Positions 26,056-35,742 of a DNA stretch of 64,000 nucleotides are shown here, piece by piece (the stretch's first letter is position 1; each line of letters starts with the position of its first letter). Both the position numbers and the translations under genes were made by a program. The notes beneath the pieces are model-generated. The model saw nothing but the letters and a program-made list of their open reading frames with translations, had not been told where the DNA came from and made no database searches. The stretch covers positions 192,908-256,907 of the forward strand of contig DERN01000011.1 in assembly GCA_002360925.1 (NCBI GenBank), in the 5' to 3' direction. The stretch is from Flavobacteriaceae bacterium UBA3339. GTDB lineage: Bacteria > Bacteroidota > Bacteroidia > Flavobacteriales > Flavobacteriaceae.

Positions 26056-27549
26056 CTATCGTTCTTTTAAAAGATACAATTCTTTAAGCGACTTCGAAAT
26101 CTGTTCTGCAACTAACGAAGCCGGCGTAATTTCATAAATTAAATTAAGATCATCACCTGCTTTTCCGTGAACATAACAACCAATTAAAGCTGCATCTAAA
26201 GTACTGTAACCTTGTGCCAAAAATGCTGCAATACATCCTGTTAAAACATCGCCCATTCCGCCTTGTGCCATCGAAGGATTTCCTGTTGAATTCACATAAA
26301 TCTTCCCGTCAACATCACAGATAAACGTATATTGATTTTTTAAAACAATAACGCAATCTAATTCTTGTGCTTTTTGTTGAGCTGTTTTTAATCGAAGTTC
26401 CCAGCTTTCATGCTTCCCGAACAAACGATCAAATTCTTTTATATGCGGAGTTAAAATACTGTTTTTCGGAATTTTATTTTGTAGATTTTCTTTCGAAATC
26501 ATGTTTAAAGCATCTGCATCAAAAACAGTTGGAATAGTACTTTTTAAAGCCCAATCTAATTTATTCTTGCTCGAAATATCAATTCCTAAACCTGAACCAA
26601 TTGCTAAAGCAGTAAATTTAGTACTTTCTGTTTTTTCTAAATCTTCTATTTCTAAAGTCATTATTTCTGGCTGAAAAGTATTAAAAACCGAAAAATAATT
26701 TTGATCTATACAACTTGTAATTAAACCCGCACCCGAAAACAAAGCCGATTTTGCACAAAGCAAAGCTGCGCCCATTGTATTTGGAGATCCTGTGATAAGC
26801 AATAAATGTCCGTAAGTTCCTTTGTGTGAAAAAGGCATTCTGGGTTTTAATTTAGAAAGAATATCTTGTTCTTGTATCCAGAAATGACTTGAAGGAACCG
26901 ATTTTAAATAAACCTCATCTAAACCAATTTCTACAAAATCGAATTCTTTAGTAAACAAAGCTGATTCCGGAAACATAAAAAATAGTTTCGGGCGTTGAAA
27001 CGAAATCGTAAAATCGGCTTTTATTCCTTGATAAAATGCTAAATTAGGTTCATCGATATCTAATCCAGAAGGAGCATCAACCGAAACAATATAACGTGCA
27101 TTTTGATTGATTTTATTAAAAATAGCAACTAAAAAAGGTTTTAAAACTCCTTGAAAACCTGATCCTAAAACAGCATCGATTACGACATTTAATTCATTCG
27201 GAATTTCGTTTGCCTCATTAATAACAACAATCGGAATTTTTAAAGCAATTAAACGTTCTTTGTTGATTTTAAAATCGTTGGTTTCGTTCAAAAATCCGTT
27301 TAAAATATAAACCGAAATATTCTGATAACCTTTCATCCGCAAAAGTCGGGCAATTGCCAAACCATCGCCGCCGTTATTCCCTTTTCCGCAAAAAACGGTA
27401 ATCTTTTCGTGAACTTTTACCAAACGAATAAACCGATTTACAAAAGCTTTTGATGCTTGTTCCATTAAATCAATCGATTGAATGGAGCTATTTTCAATCG
27501 TATAAACATCGGCTTTACGAATAGTTTCGTTCGATACAAAATTCAACAT
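26056..27549 (-). CDS. nnr: bifunctional NAD(P)H-hydrate epimerase / ADP-dependent dehydratase
   Basis: Repairs damaged NADHX/NADPHX: the N-terminal domain (about 1-210) epimerises the hydrate and the C-terminal domain (about 225-497) dehydrates it using ADP. Visible motifs are G-K-G-N-N-G-G-D-G-L near 55 and V-D-A-P-S-G-L-D near 158 in the first part. The second part has H-K-G-T-Y-G-H-L-L near 240, L-T-P-H-I-K-E-F near 368 and the kinase-like G-N-P-S-M-A-Q-G-G-M-G-D-V-L near 428. Full-length and intact. The divergent small ORF/TolC operon lies upstream. Confidence 0.95.
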   Translation of the reverse strand: MLNFVSNETIRKADVYTIENSSIQSIDLMEQASKAFVNRFIRLVKVHEKITVFCGKGNNGGDGLAIARLLRMKGYQNISVYILNGFLNETNDFKINKERLIALKIPIVVINEANEIPNELNVVIDAVLGSGFQGVLKPFLVAIFNKINQNARYIVSVDAPSGLDIDEPNLAFYQGIKADFTISFQRPKLFFMFPESALFTKEFDFVEIGLDEVYLKSVPSSHFWIQEQDILSKLKPRMPFSHKGTYGHLLLITGSPNTMGAALLCAKSALFSGAGLITSCIDQNYFSVFNTFQPEIMTLEIEDLEKTESTKFTALAIGSGLGIDISSKNKLDWALKSTIPTVFDADALNMISKENLQNKIPKNSILTPHIKEFDRLFGKHESWELRLKTAQQKAQELDCVIVLKNQYTFICDVDGKIYVNSTGNPSMAQGGMGDVLTGCIAAFLAQGYSTLDAALIGCYVHGKAGDDLNLIYEITPASLVAEQISKSLKELYLLKER

Positions 27550-27591
27550 AATTACACTTTTTAAAACGACGATAATTTACAAAAAAAAGAA

Positions 27592-27738
27592 TTATTCTGT
27601 TGGTGATTTAGCTTGAAATAGGAAATCACGTTCAGAATTATAAAGATTCTTTATTTCTCTTCGTTTTATTCTGAATGATAAAAACAAATAATTCATTTCT
27701 AGATCTACAAAATCTTTAAGACTTTGCAGGATTTTCAT
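27592..27738 (-). CDS. 48-residue ORF coupled to the tolC-like gene
   Basis: Not recognised. On the minus strand the TGA stop of the TolC-like gene (27740-27738) overlaps an ATG (27738-27736) as TGATG, the classic arrangement for translational coupling. The ORF runs 48 codons to TAA at 27594-27592. The peptide begins M-K-I-L-Q-S-L-K-D-F-V and is basic and aromatic-rich (S-F-R-I-K-R-R-E-I-K), with no membrane segment. A weak inverted repeat AGAAT/ATTCT plus a T run follows immediately. Chance is possible at this length; the overlap is the main argument. Confidence 0.5.
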   Translation of the reverse strand: MKILQSLKDFVDLEMNYLFLSFRIKRREIKNLYNSERDFLFQAKSPTE

Positions 27739-29036
27739 CATTTTTTAAAATTTAATTGCAATTGATACGCAACAAAAATTTGATCTAATTGATTAACCAA
27801 AACATCGTATTCGCTTTGTAATAGTTGATTTTTAGCCGATTTGTAAACCGAAGCATCTACTTTATCGAACAGATATTTACTTTCGGTTGTTTCGAACGAT
27901 TTTTTAGAAACTTGTGTTAGTTCGTATAACGATTTTTGCTGTTCTTGTAAAAGTTGTAATTTCTTAGTTTCGGTTTCAATTAAGTCGTTTAATCTTTTTT
28001 CTTCTTTGGCTTCTTCTTCGGCAATCGTTTGTTCTTCTAACTTTTTTAATCTTCTTTTCTGAGAAGAATTTCCTTTGTTAAAAATCGGAATATATAAACT
28101 TAAACCAACATATTGACTTTTATTGTCTTTTAACTGATTTCCGAATTGAAAACTGGTATCTGAAAAGTTGTTGATTCTTTGAGCAAAAAAAGTTCCGTAC
28201 GAATAAGCAAAACCTAAACTTGGCAGAAAATTCGAAATTAATTGTTTGTATTCTTCTTTGCTTTTATTGTTTTGCAATCTTATTTTTTGGATAGAAGGAT
28301 GTTCTTCAACCGAAAAATCTTCAATAGAATTCATAAAAACTTCTGGTTGAATCAATTCACAATGTTCAACGTTAAATTGCGAAGTATTTAACAACTGAAG
28401 TAGTTCTAATTTAAACAATTGTTCTTCTTGCAAAGCCTTTTTGAGATTGTTTTTGTCTTGCAAATAAATAACCTGAATATCGTACGCATCACTTTTTGAA
28501 CGTCTGCCCTCTTCCACTTCTTTTTCTACTCGATTTAATTGTTGCTTTGAATTTTCGATCTGAAAAACCAACGATTTTTTCCATTCTTGCAATGAAAAAG
28601 CTTTAATGTATTTTTCTAAAACCAATAATTCTAATTGATTTTCGATGACTTCGAACTCCATTTTTTCAATTTCGACATCGATAGTTTGAATTTTAGTTTG
28701 ATTCCATTTCGAGAAATCAAACAAATTTATTCGCGCATCAATCGAAAGATTATCTGATTGAATATTGGAAGGCAAACGATTATTGGTAGAAGGATCGATT
28801 GAAGAGCCAAAATTATACGAATGCGAAGCCGACAATCCAATTTCGGGCAAAAATTGCGATCCAAACGAACGTTTTGTTTCTTTTTTCTGTTCTATTTTAA
28901 GCGTTTGAATTTTAAAATCGAAATGATTTTCTTTAACCAAACGCAAGCATTCTTCTAAAGAAAGTTGCTGCGCTTTTCCCACAAAAGGAAAAAGCACGAA
29001 CAACATCCAAATTAAAAAATTGAGTATCTTATTCAT
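27738..29036 (-). CDS. TolC-family outer-membrane efflux protein
   Basis: 432 residues. A signal peptide (about 1-23, ending G-K-A-Q) is followed by the L-S-L-E-E-C-L-R-L-V-K-E-N-H start of the OEP fold and two long helical hairpins rich in K/E/Q (about 130-215 and 325-425). S-A-S-H-S-Y-N-F-G-S-S and S-L-Y-I-P-I-F-N are the beta-strand regions. It supplies the outer-membrane channel of the MacAB-like exporter encoded upstream in the same direction. It is 173 bases from the nearest permease gene; that gap holds a dispersed repeat. Confidence 0.9.
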   Translation of the reverse strand: MNKILNFLIWMLFVLFPFVGKAQQLSLEECLRLVKENHFDFKIQTLKIEQKKETKRSFGSQFLPEIGLSASHSYNFGSSIDPSTNNRLPSNIQSDNLSIDARINLFDFSKWNQTKIQTIDVEIEKMEFEVIENQLELLVLEKYIKAFSLQEWKKSLVFQIENSKQQLNRVEKEVEEGRRSKSDAYDIQVIYLQDKNNLKKALQEEQLFKLELLQLLNTSQFNVEHCELIQPEVFMNSIEDFSVEEHPSIQKIRLQNNKSKEEYKQLISNFLPSLGFAYSYGTFFAQRINNFSDTSFQFGNQLKDNKSQYVGLSLYIPIFNKGNSSQKRRLKKLEEQTIAEEEAKEEKRLNDLIETETKKLQLLQEQQKSLYELTQVSKKSFETTESKYLFDKVDASVYKSAKNQLLQSEYDVLVNQLDQIFVAYQLQLNFKK

Positions 29037-29081
29037 ATTAACTATTTGTAATGCTTAGTTAAAAAACACTTACTTTGTATA

Positions 29082-29150
29082 GAGATTTCTCACTTCGTTC
29101 GAAATGACAAGTTCATCATTTTGTCATTCCGATGCAGGAGGAATCCTTTA
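29082..29150. repeat. dispersed REP-like element, copy B (two units back to back)
   Basis: An inverted unit (AGATTTCTCACTTCGTTCG then AAATGACA) is followed after about 12 bases by a direct unit (TGTCATTCCGATGCAGGAG then GAATCC). Same unit family as at 11053 and 47701, arranged head to head between tolC and the permease gene. Confidence 0.6.
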
Positions 29151-29209
29151 TATTAGTAGTCACAACTTTTTATAATTCTACAAGGTTCTATAAACCTTAT
29201 AAGAATGTC

Positions 29210-31630
29210 TTATTCATATTTTAAGTAATTCAACAAATTGATTTTCGTTGCCGAATAAGCTTTTAAAAGCACCACAATTAAGGTTAACACAAGTAACAAT
29301 ACAAACGCAAAAAGATAGGTAAAAACCGAAATATCGATTCGATAAGCAAAGCTTTCTAACCATTTTTGCATTAAAATATAACTTGGAATAACTGCCAAAA
29401 CAAAACCAATTATTGCCAAATAAACATATTGCTTAGAGAGAATAAAAAGTAAAGTTTTAGTTTCGGCGCCCATTACTTTTCTAATGGCAATTTCTTTGTA
29501 TTTACGTTCAATCGTGTACGACGAAAGTGCAAACAAACCAAACAACGCAATGGTTATAACCACAACATTTAGAATATTGAACATTTTTTGTTGTTTTATA
29601 TAATTCTCGTACGAACGTTCAAATTGCTTATCAACGAAATCATATTCGAACGGATAATCTTGATCGACTCTTTGTTTCCAGAACTTCTCAAGGTTCGCAA
29701 TTGTTTGATCTACATTTCCCGAATCAACTTTTACTAAAATGGCATTCATATTAAACGACATCCATTTTATAGTTTTAAAATGCATAAAAAGCATTGGAGG
29801 AATTTTAGAATCGGGCGATCGCAGATTAAAATCCTTAACGATTCCGACTAAAGTAAATTTAGTTCCATTCCATTCAAATTCGCTTCCTATTTCAACATCT
29901 TTTCCAGTTTCTCTAATCGCTGCTTCATTTAGCAATACATTCGAAATGGTGTCAGATGAAATTTCGGGCGATAAATCGCGTCCTTCTTTTATTTTAATAT
30001 TCATCATATCGAAAAAGCCAAAATCAATCGCCATGTTTTCGCCTTGAATCATTTTTTCTTTCAAGGTAAAACTCGAATTAGAATTTGCTCCTCCTGATCC
30101 AAATCTAAAAGCAATTGCATTCGCGTCTTTTACACCTTTAACTTTCAATAAATCTTGTTCAAAACTTTGATAAAAATCGTATCGTTTTTCTCTAAGATCG
30201 TGTTTTCTGTAGTTTACACTTATAATTTGATCGCTTTTAAAACCTAAATCCTTTTTTAACATGTGATTTACTTGTGCTGTTACAATTAATCCGCCTGTTA
30301 TAAAAAAAGTAGCAATTAAGAACTGTAAAACCAACATGGAATTTCGTAACCAAATGCCACTTTTACTGCGCGAAAAATTGCCTTTTAATACTTTTAGTTC
30401 TTTAAAATTTGCAATGTATAGTGCCGGAAAAAATCCTGCAAGAATAACAACTACACTAAAGATTGCGATTAAATAAGGAAAAAAAGCTACAAAATCTAAC
30501 TCCAAATTTTTACCAATTTGTTCGTTGTAAAAAGGAAATGTTAATTCGGTTAACGAAAGTGCAAACAATAAAGCGAATAAGGTTAATAAAGCGGTTTCGA
30601 ATACAAATTGCAAAATGATATTTTGTTTCGAAGCTCCTAAAACTTTACGAACGCCTACTTCTTTAGCACGACGAATTGCCTGAGCTGTTGAAAGATTTAC
30701 ATAATTGATAATAGACAAAATCAAAATTAAGACCGACAAACCTAAATTAATTTGCAAAAAGGTTTTATTTCCTTGTCCTTCGGGCAATCGGGAAACAATT
30801 GCTTTTAATCTTGCATCTGCAATAGGTTGTAATATGGTTTCGCTTTTTCCGTAAAGCTTTACAGATTCCTCCTCCGAAATTCCTTCTTCTTTAGCAAAAC
30901 GTACCGTTTTATTTTCGTACAAAATATCGTTACAAATTTTCTCGATTGCCGTTTTATCTTCAATATTTTTTAATTTGATTAATAACGAAGTTCCGTAATT
31001 TCCCCACTGATCTTTATTTTCTTCCAATCGATCATAAATATCAGACATAACATATTTTGGCTGAAATGACGAATGTTTTGGCAATTTATAAACTCCGTGA
31101 ATTACAAATTGTTTTCCTTCTAACGAAGTTATAATTTGATTGATTGGATTTTGATTTCCGAATAATCTTATGGCTTCGTTTTCTTCAATGGCAACTCCAT
31201 TTTTATTTTTGCCAAAATCTGTTTTACTTCCTTTTACAAACTGAAATGGAATAAAATCGAAAAAGTTATTTTGAACAGAAAGAACTTTATCTAATGTTAT
31301 TTTTTGATTGTTTACAATATATAAATCGTTTCCATACCAACCGTTAAACCAAGTATAATCGGCTACCTTATCGGTCTTTTCAACCAAAAATCGCGGTAAA
31401 GGTTCTACAGAAGTTGCCCAATATTCATCCGAAAGCGAAAATTTACTTACAACTTCGAAAACGTTATCTTTATTCGGATTCCATTGCTCATAACTTGTTT
31501 CATCGTCCCAATACAAAGTCGAAAAAATAACGCCGGTAATTCCAATTGCTAATCCAAAAATGGTTAAAAAAGTAAAACCTTTATTTTTAATTGCGTTGTA
31601 TATAAATATTTTAAACCAGTTTTTAAGCAT
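29210..31630 (-). CDS. ABC transporter permease (FtsX/MacB type), copy B
   Basis: 806 residues from the ATG at 31630. An upstream in-frame start (31690) is rejected because the paralogue begins at the same M-x-K-N-W-F-K-I-F-I-Y-N. Topology: membrane helix at about 20-45, a large periplasmic MacB-like domain, an FtsX core near 310-450 (A-Q-A-I-R-R-A-K-E-V-G-V-R-K-V-L-G-A), a second periplasmic domain, and a second FtsX core near 690-800 (E-I-A-I-R-K-V-M-G-A). Such permeases do not move substrate through the inner membrane but drive a periplasmic export machine with the ATPase, HlyD and TolC parts of this operon. Confidence 0.9.
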   Translation of the reverse strand: MLKNWFKIFIYNAIKNKGFTFLTIFGLAIGITGVIFSTLYWDDETSYEQWNPNKDNVFEVVSKFSLSDEYWATSVEPLPRFLVEKTDKVADYTWFNGWYGNDLYIVNNQKITLDKVLSVQNNFFDFIPFQFVKGSKTDFGKNKNGVAIEENEAIRLFGNQNPINQIITSLEGKQFVIHGVYKLPKHSSFQPKYVMSDIYDRLEENKDQWGNYGTSLLIKLKNIEDKTAIEKICNDILYENKTVRFAKEEGISEEESVKLYGKSETILQPIADARLKAIVSRLPEGQGNKTFLQINLGLSVLILILSIINYVNLSTAQAIRRAKEVGVRKVLGASKQNIILQFVFETALLTLFALLFALSLTELTFPFYNEQIGKNLELDFVAFFPYLIAIFSVVVILAGFFPALYIANFKELKVLKGNFSRSKSGIWLRNSMLVLQFLIATFFITGGLIVTAQVNHMLKKDLGFKSDQIISVNYRKHDLREKRYDFYQSFEQDLLKVKGVKDANAIAFRFGSGGANSNSSFTLKEKMIQGENMAIDFGFFDMMNIKIKEGRDLSPEISSDTISNVLLNEAAIRETGKDVEIGSEFEWNGTKFTLVGIVKDFNLRSPDSKIPPMLFMHFKTIKWMSFNMNAILVKVDSGNVDQTIANLEKFWKQRVDQDYPFEYDFVDKQFERSYENYIKQQKMFNILNVVVITIALFGLFALSSYTIERKYKEIAIRKVMGAETKTLLFILSKQYVYLAIIGFVLAVIPSYILMQKWLESFAYRIDISVFTYLFAFVLLLVLTLIVVLLKAYSATKINLLNYLKYE

Positions 31631-31659
31631 AAGTGTTTTTTTTAGAAACATTGTACTAC

Positions 31660-31681
31660 TTTTCTCTAAAAAAGAGAAAAG
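31660..31681 (-). terminator. small hairpin between the permease genes
   Basis: CTTTTCTCT and its complement pair around an A/T-rich loop in the 126-base gap. It may limit read-through or protect an RNA end; it could not act as a full operon terminator without uncoupling downstream genes. Confidence 0.35.
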
Positions 31682-31715
31682 CAACAGCAATATTCAAATT
31701 AAAAATTGAGTATTT
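31676..31715 (-). pseudogene. relic of a tolC 5' end
   Basis: About 40 bases of minus-strand sequence match the first codons of the TolC-like gene at 28990-29036: the run ATACTCAATTTTTAATTTG is shared with one indel and few substitutions. The ATG has decayed (CTTAATAAAATAC against ATGAATAAGATAC). It sits after permease copy A exactly where tolC sits after permease copy B, so it looks like the remnant of a duplicated permease-tolC unit. Confidence 0.6.
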
Positions 31716-31756
31716 TATTAAGATTTGTATGATTTTAAAAACCTTACAAGAATGTC

Positions 31757-34177
31757 TTATTCATATTTTAAATAATTCAGCAAATTGATACGTGTTGCCG
31801 AATAAGCTTTTAAAAGCACAACTATCAGAGTTAAAGCCAATAATAAAACAAATGCGAAAATGTAAACTGTTATAGAAATATCGATTCGATATGCAAAGTT
31901 TTCTAACCACTTTTGCATTAAAATGTAACTCGGAAAAACCGCTAAAACAAAACCTATTATTGCATAGTAAACATATTGTTTAGACAAGCTTTTTAGTAAC
32001 GATCCGGTTTCGGCTCCTAAAACTTTTCTAATTGCAATTTCTTTGTATTTACGTTCAATCGTGTACGACGAAAGCGCAAACAAACCAAACAACGCAATAA
32101 TTATAACCACAATATTTAGTATTTTAAACATAGCTTCTTGTTGGGTATAACTTTGATAAGAACGCGCAAATTGATTGTTTACAAAATCATATTCGAACGG
32201 ATAATTTTGATCTACTTTCTGTTTCCAGAATTTTTCAATATTAGCAAGTGTTTCATCCGCATTTTCAGAATCAATTTTGATCATAATACCCGAAAGATTC
32301 GAATACCATTTCGGCGTTTTAACATGCATAAAACTCATTGCCGAATATTCTTGTACAGGAGAAAGCAAATGGAAATTTTTAACGATTCCGATTAATTTTG
32401 TTTTATAACCATTCCATTGAAATTCTGTTCCCAACGGAACATCTTCACCTAAATCCTGAACTGCGCGTTCGTTAAGAATGATAGCTTCTATTGTATCTGA
32501 AGCAATTTTAGGATCAAAAAAACGTCCTTCTTTCAATTCTATTTTCAACATTTCAAATAATCCAAAGTCAGACAAAATAAGACTTGCTTGCGCTTTCGCA
32601 TCACTATTTGCTTTGTTAAGAGTAGAAGTAGAAGAAGCACCCGACCCAAAAATAAATGAAGTTATATTAACATCTTTAACTCCTTTTATCTTTACTAAAT
32701 CTTGTTTAAATCCTTCGTAAAATGCGTATCGTTTATCGCCTAAATCAAATCTATTATAATTTATCTGTAAAACCTGATCGCCCGAAAATCCTAAATCTTT
32801 TTTGGCTATATACGTCATTTGATTTGTTACAATATATCCGCCTACAATAAAGAAAGTAGCAATTGCAAACTGAATAATCAACATGCCGTTTCGAAGCCAA
32901 ACTCCACTTTTACTGCGCGCAAAATTCCCTTTTAATACTTTTAAAACATCGAAGTTTGAAATGTACAAAGCAGGAAAAATTCCGGCAAACACTATAACAA
33001 TCAACACAATTAGTACTAAATAAAACCAATGATCTCCAAAGTTTAATTCAAGTGTTTTATTGATTAAATTGTTATAATACGGCAAACTTAATTCTGCCAT
33101 ACATAAAGCAAAAAGTGTTGAAAAAAGCGTAATTAAAGTAGTTTCGAACACAAACTGACTGACAATATTTTGTTTCGAAGCTCCTAAAACTTTACGAACA
33201 CCAACTTCTTTAGCACGGCGAATTGCCTGAGCCGTTGAAAGATTTACATAATTGATGATAGACAAAACCAAAATTAAAACTGATAAACCTAACGTGATTT
33301 GTAAAAACAAACGGTTTCCTTTTCCTTCTAAAAATCCTGTTACGTTATCGCTTAATCGTGCAACAGCTAATGGCTGCAATTCAATAGTAAAATTGCTTGA
33401 AGTTTTCTCCATATATTCTTCTACAGACATTCCGCGACTTTTTGCTTCATCTTGAATTCTGTAGGTTATATAAACTTGTTTTATCGTATTTTCAACATCT
33501 GCTTTATCTTCCGGTCTCTTTAATTTTAGTAGTAAAGAGTAGTTGAAATTTCCCCATTGATCTTCGTTATATTTTAATGAATTATAAATATCTGAAAACA
33601 CGTATTTAGGTGCTAATGACGATTTTTTGTCTAATTTATAAACGCCGTAAATAGTTTTTTTAGCTCCGTCTATAGAAGTTATGGTTTGATTTATTGGATC
33701 TTCATCGCCAAATAAACGCTTTGCTTCGTTTTCTTCAATGGCAATTCCATCTCTGTTTTGTTCAAAAGCTTTTTTACTTCCTTTTACAAATTCAAAAGGA
33801 AAGAAATCGAAGAAATTGCTTTGTGTAGAAATACTTTTGTTAAGATATTCTTTTTTGTTTTTTACATCGTAAACATTCGCCGCATAACCAGCTTCTAAAT
33901 AACAATACGATTCGACTTTATCGGTTTTTAACAAAACGTTTTTAGCCAATGGTTCCGGAGCTATTGCCCATTTACCAATATTCTGCATGTCGATTATAAC
34001 CTCGAAAACATTGTCTTTATTCGGATTCCATTGATCATAACTTCTTTCGTCGTCCCAATATAAAGTCGAAAAAATAACGCCGGTAATTCCAATTGCCAAT
34101 CCAAAAATGGTTAAAAACGTAAAGCCTTTGTTTTTTATGGAATTGTATATGAATATTTTAAACCAATTTTTAAACAT
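31757..34177 (-). CDS. ABC transporter permease (FtsX/MacB type), copy A
   Basis: 806 residues, the same length as copy B and collinear with it. Near-identical stretches include the N-terminal K-G-F-T-F-L-T-I-F-G-L-A-I-G-I-T-G-V, the central A-I-R-R-A-K-E-V-G-V-R-K-V-L-G-A and the C-terminal N-L-L-N-Y-L-K-Y-E. The periplasmic domains have diverged much more, which suggests the pair forms a heterodimer or handles different substrates. The GIN-domain gene ends 2 bases upstream. Downstream sequence past the stop is also shared with copy B. Confidence 0.9.
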   Translation of the reverse strand: MFKNWFKIFIYNSIKNKGFTFLTIFGLAIGITGVIFSTLYWDDERSYDQWNPNKDNVFEVIIDMQNIGKWAIAPEPLAKNVLLKTDKVESYCYLEAGYAANVYDVKNKKEYLNKSISTQSNFFDFFPFEFVKGSKKAFEQNRDGIAIEENEAKRLFGDEDPINQTITSIDGAKKTIYGVYKLDKKSSLAPKYVFSDIYNSLKYNEDQWGNFNYSLLLKLKRPEDKADVENTIKQVYITYRIQDEAKSRGMSVEEYMEKTSSNFTIELQPLAVARLSDNVTGFLEGKGNRLFLQITLGLSVLILVLSIINYVNLSTAQAIRRAKEVGVRKVLGASKQNIVSQFVFETTLITLFSTLFALCMAELSLPYYNNLINKTLELNFGDHWFYLVLIVLIVIVFAGIFPALYISNFDVLKVLKGNFARSKSGVWLRNGMLIIQFAIATFFIVGGYIVTNQMTYIAKKDLGFSGDQVLQINYNRFDLGDKRYAFYEGFKQDLVKIKGVKDVNITSFIFGSGASSTSTLNKANSDAKAQASLILSDFGLFEMLKIELKEGRFFDPKIASDTIEAIILNERAVQDLGEDVPLGTEFQWNGYKTKLIGIVKNFHLLSPVQEYSAMSFMHVKTPKWYSNLSGIMIKIDSENADETLANIEKFWKQKVDQNYPFEYDFVNNQFARSYQSYTQQEAMFKILNIVVIIIALFGLFALSSYTIERKYKEIAIRKVLGAETGSLLKSLSKQYVYYAIIGFVLAVFPSYILMQKWLENFAYRIDISITVYIFAFVLLLALTLIVVLLKAYSATRINLLNYLKYE

Positions 34178-34179
34178 CG

Positions 34180-35016
34180 CTACAAATTATTAGAGTAAAT
34201 TTTACCGTTTTTATTTGCTATCAATCCAACATTTTTTGTTTCAACTTTTAGCTTTTTAGGTTCGCCTTTTATCGAAACTTGCGCGGTATTAAATGCTTTT
34301 GCATCTAACGAATCTGTTACCCAGCTTTCTACAACCGACGAGCTTTTAGATGTTATTTGTGCTTGTTTTGATTTTAACTTTATCGTATTTACAATAGAAC
34401 TTCCTTCGACTTCTAAAAACAATCGATCCGAACTTCCGTCTAAGTTTACAATACTCGCTCCAGCAATATTTGCATGAACGGATTCTGAAGTTAAAGTTCC
34501 TTTTATTTGCGAGCTTCCAGCAGCATTAATATTCGTTGTTTTAGCTTTAAAAATCCCTTGCAAAATAGAAGCTCCGCGAACATCGATTTTTAAATCATTG
34601 CTTTGAATTGCTTTTACACTATTCATTTGCGAAGCACCTTTTAGCTTAACACTTAAATTTGCTATTTGAAATTGATCCTGTATTTTTAAAATACTCGCTC
34701 CGCTTAAATCAATACCATTCAATTTTTGCGTGTATACTTTTATTTTTAATTTTTTAAAAACCAGCTTTTTAGAGTTTTTTTTAGAACTAATAGAAACATA
34801 TAAAGTATTTCCAGAAACTTTTGTTTCGATATAGTTTTGTTGTTCTTTGTTTTCGGTTTCGATTATAGCTTTAGAAGAATTTGATTGAAATACTTCAAGA
34901 ATAACTCCGTTTTTAGCTTCGATACTTTCGAAAGAAGAAAGTGTTCTGGCTTCTGTATATTGAGCAAAACCTTGAACAGAAAACAAAAACAATATAAGTA
35001 GCATAATGTTTTTCAT
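34180..35016 (-). CDS. GIN-domain (DUF2807) secreted protein
   Basis: 278 residues. A signal peptide (about 1-19, V-Q-G-F-A-Q) is followed by a head-GIN beta-helix domain. Repeating turns are easy to see: G-A-S-I-L-K-I, G-A-S-Q-M-N-S, G-A-S-I-L-Q-G, G-S-S-Q-I-K-G, G-A-S-I-V-N-L and G-S-S-I-V-N-T, each about 20 residues apart. Function is unknown for the family; adhesin-like or envelope roles are proposed. It lies between the ATPase and permease genes, spaced 5 and 2 bases, so it is part of the exporter operon. Confidence 0.87.
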   Translation of the reverse strand: MKNIMLLILFLFSVQGFAQYTEARTLSSFESIEAKNGVILEVFQSNSSKAIIETENKEQQNYIETKVSGNTLYVSISSKKNSKKLVFKKLKIKVYTQKLNGIDLSGASILKIQDQFQIANLSVKLKGASQMNSVKAIQSNDLKIDVRGASILQGIFKAKTTNINAAGSSQIKGTLTSESVHANIAGASIVNLDGSSDRLFLEVEGSSIVNTIKLKSKQAQITSKSSSVVESWVTDSLDAKAFNTAQVSIKGEPKKLKVETKNVGLIANKNGKIYSNNL

Positions 35017-35021
35017 CGTTT

Positions 35022-35729
35022 TTAGATTTGATTTTCGAATACGTTTACATTTTTTTGATTTGCTTTTTCCGAAAGGATTTCTCCATCTTTCATCAAAATG
35101 ATTTTTTCGGAATAAGATGCATCGTGAGCCGAGTGTGTTACCATTAAAATAGTAGAACCTTGGGCGTGTAAATCGGTCAATAATTCCATTACTTCATTTC
35201 CGTTTGTACTATCTAAATTTCCTGTTGGCTCATCGGCTAAAATAATTTTCGGATTCATAACCAAAGCTCTTGCAACAGCAACGCGTTGTTGCTGACCGCC
35301 CGAAAGTTGTTGCGGATAATGTTTTAATCGATGTACAATATTCAATTTTTCGGCAATTTCCTGAACGCGTTTTTTTCGTTCCGAACTCGAAACTTTTGCG
35401 TAAATCATAGGTAATTCGATATTATCGTAAACCGAAAGTTCATCGATCAAATTAAAGTTTTGGAAAATAAATCCAATGTTTTCTTTTCGAACTTTTGCAC
35501 GTTTGCTTTCGTTTGCATTTGCCATTTCCTGATTTAAAATCTGGTAACTTCCTTCATTAAATCCGTCTAGCAAACCAATAATGTTTAACAAAGTTGATTT
35601 TCCGCAACCCGAAGGTCCCATTATCGAAACAAACTCGCCCGATTGAATATTTAAATTAATGTTGTTTAGCGCTTTTGTCTGAATTTCTTCTGTTTGAAAT
35701 ATTTTCGAAAGGTTTTCTATTTTTATCAT
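35022..35729 (-). CDS. ABC transporter ATP-binding protein (MacB/LolD-like)
   Basis: 235 residues, a complete nucleotide-binding domain. Walker A G-P-S-G-C-G-K-S is near 39-46, the Q-loop at I-F-Q-N-F-N-L, the signature L-S-G-G-Q-Q-Q-R near 143, Walker B I-I-L-A-D-E-P near 163 and the H-switch T-H-S near 199. The M-x-x-E-x-x-x-R-x-x-x-R-K-E-N-I-G-F-I-F-Q region is typical of the MacB/LolD/FtsE class. It should energise both permeases encoded downstream. Confidence 0.95.
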   Translation of the reverse strand: MIKIENLSKIFQTEEIQTKALNNINLNIQSGEFVSIMGPSGCGKSTLLNIIGLLDGFNEGSYQILNQEMANANESKRAKVRKENIGFIFQNFNLIDELSVYDNIELPMIYAKVSSSERKKRVQEIAEKLNIVHRLKHYPQQLSGGQQQRVAVARALVMNPKIILADEPTGNLDSTNGNEVMELLTDLHAQGSTILMVTHSAHDASYSEKIILMKDGEILSEKANQKNVNVFENQI

Positions 35730-35742
35730 AATGTTAGTCGTT

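Noticed and set aside
27600..27710. Possible decayed fourth copy of the dispersed repeat
   Set aside because: AGATTCTTTATTTCTCTTCG then ATTCTGAATGA is similar in style, but the core is not conserved and it is part of the small ORF.
31631..31690. N-terminal extension of permease copy B
   Set aside because: The paralogue starts at the equivalent of 31630, and the extension covers a hairpin and the tolC relic.
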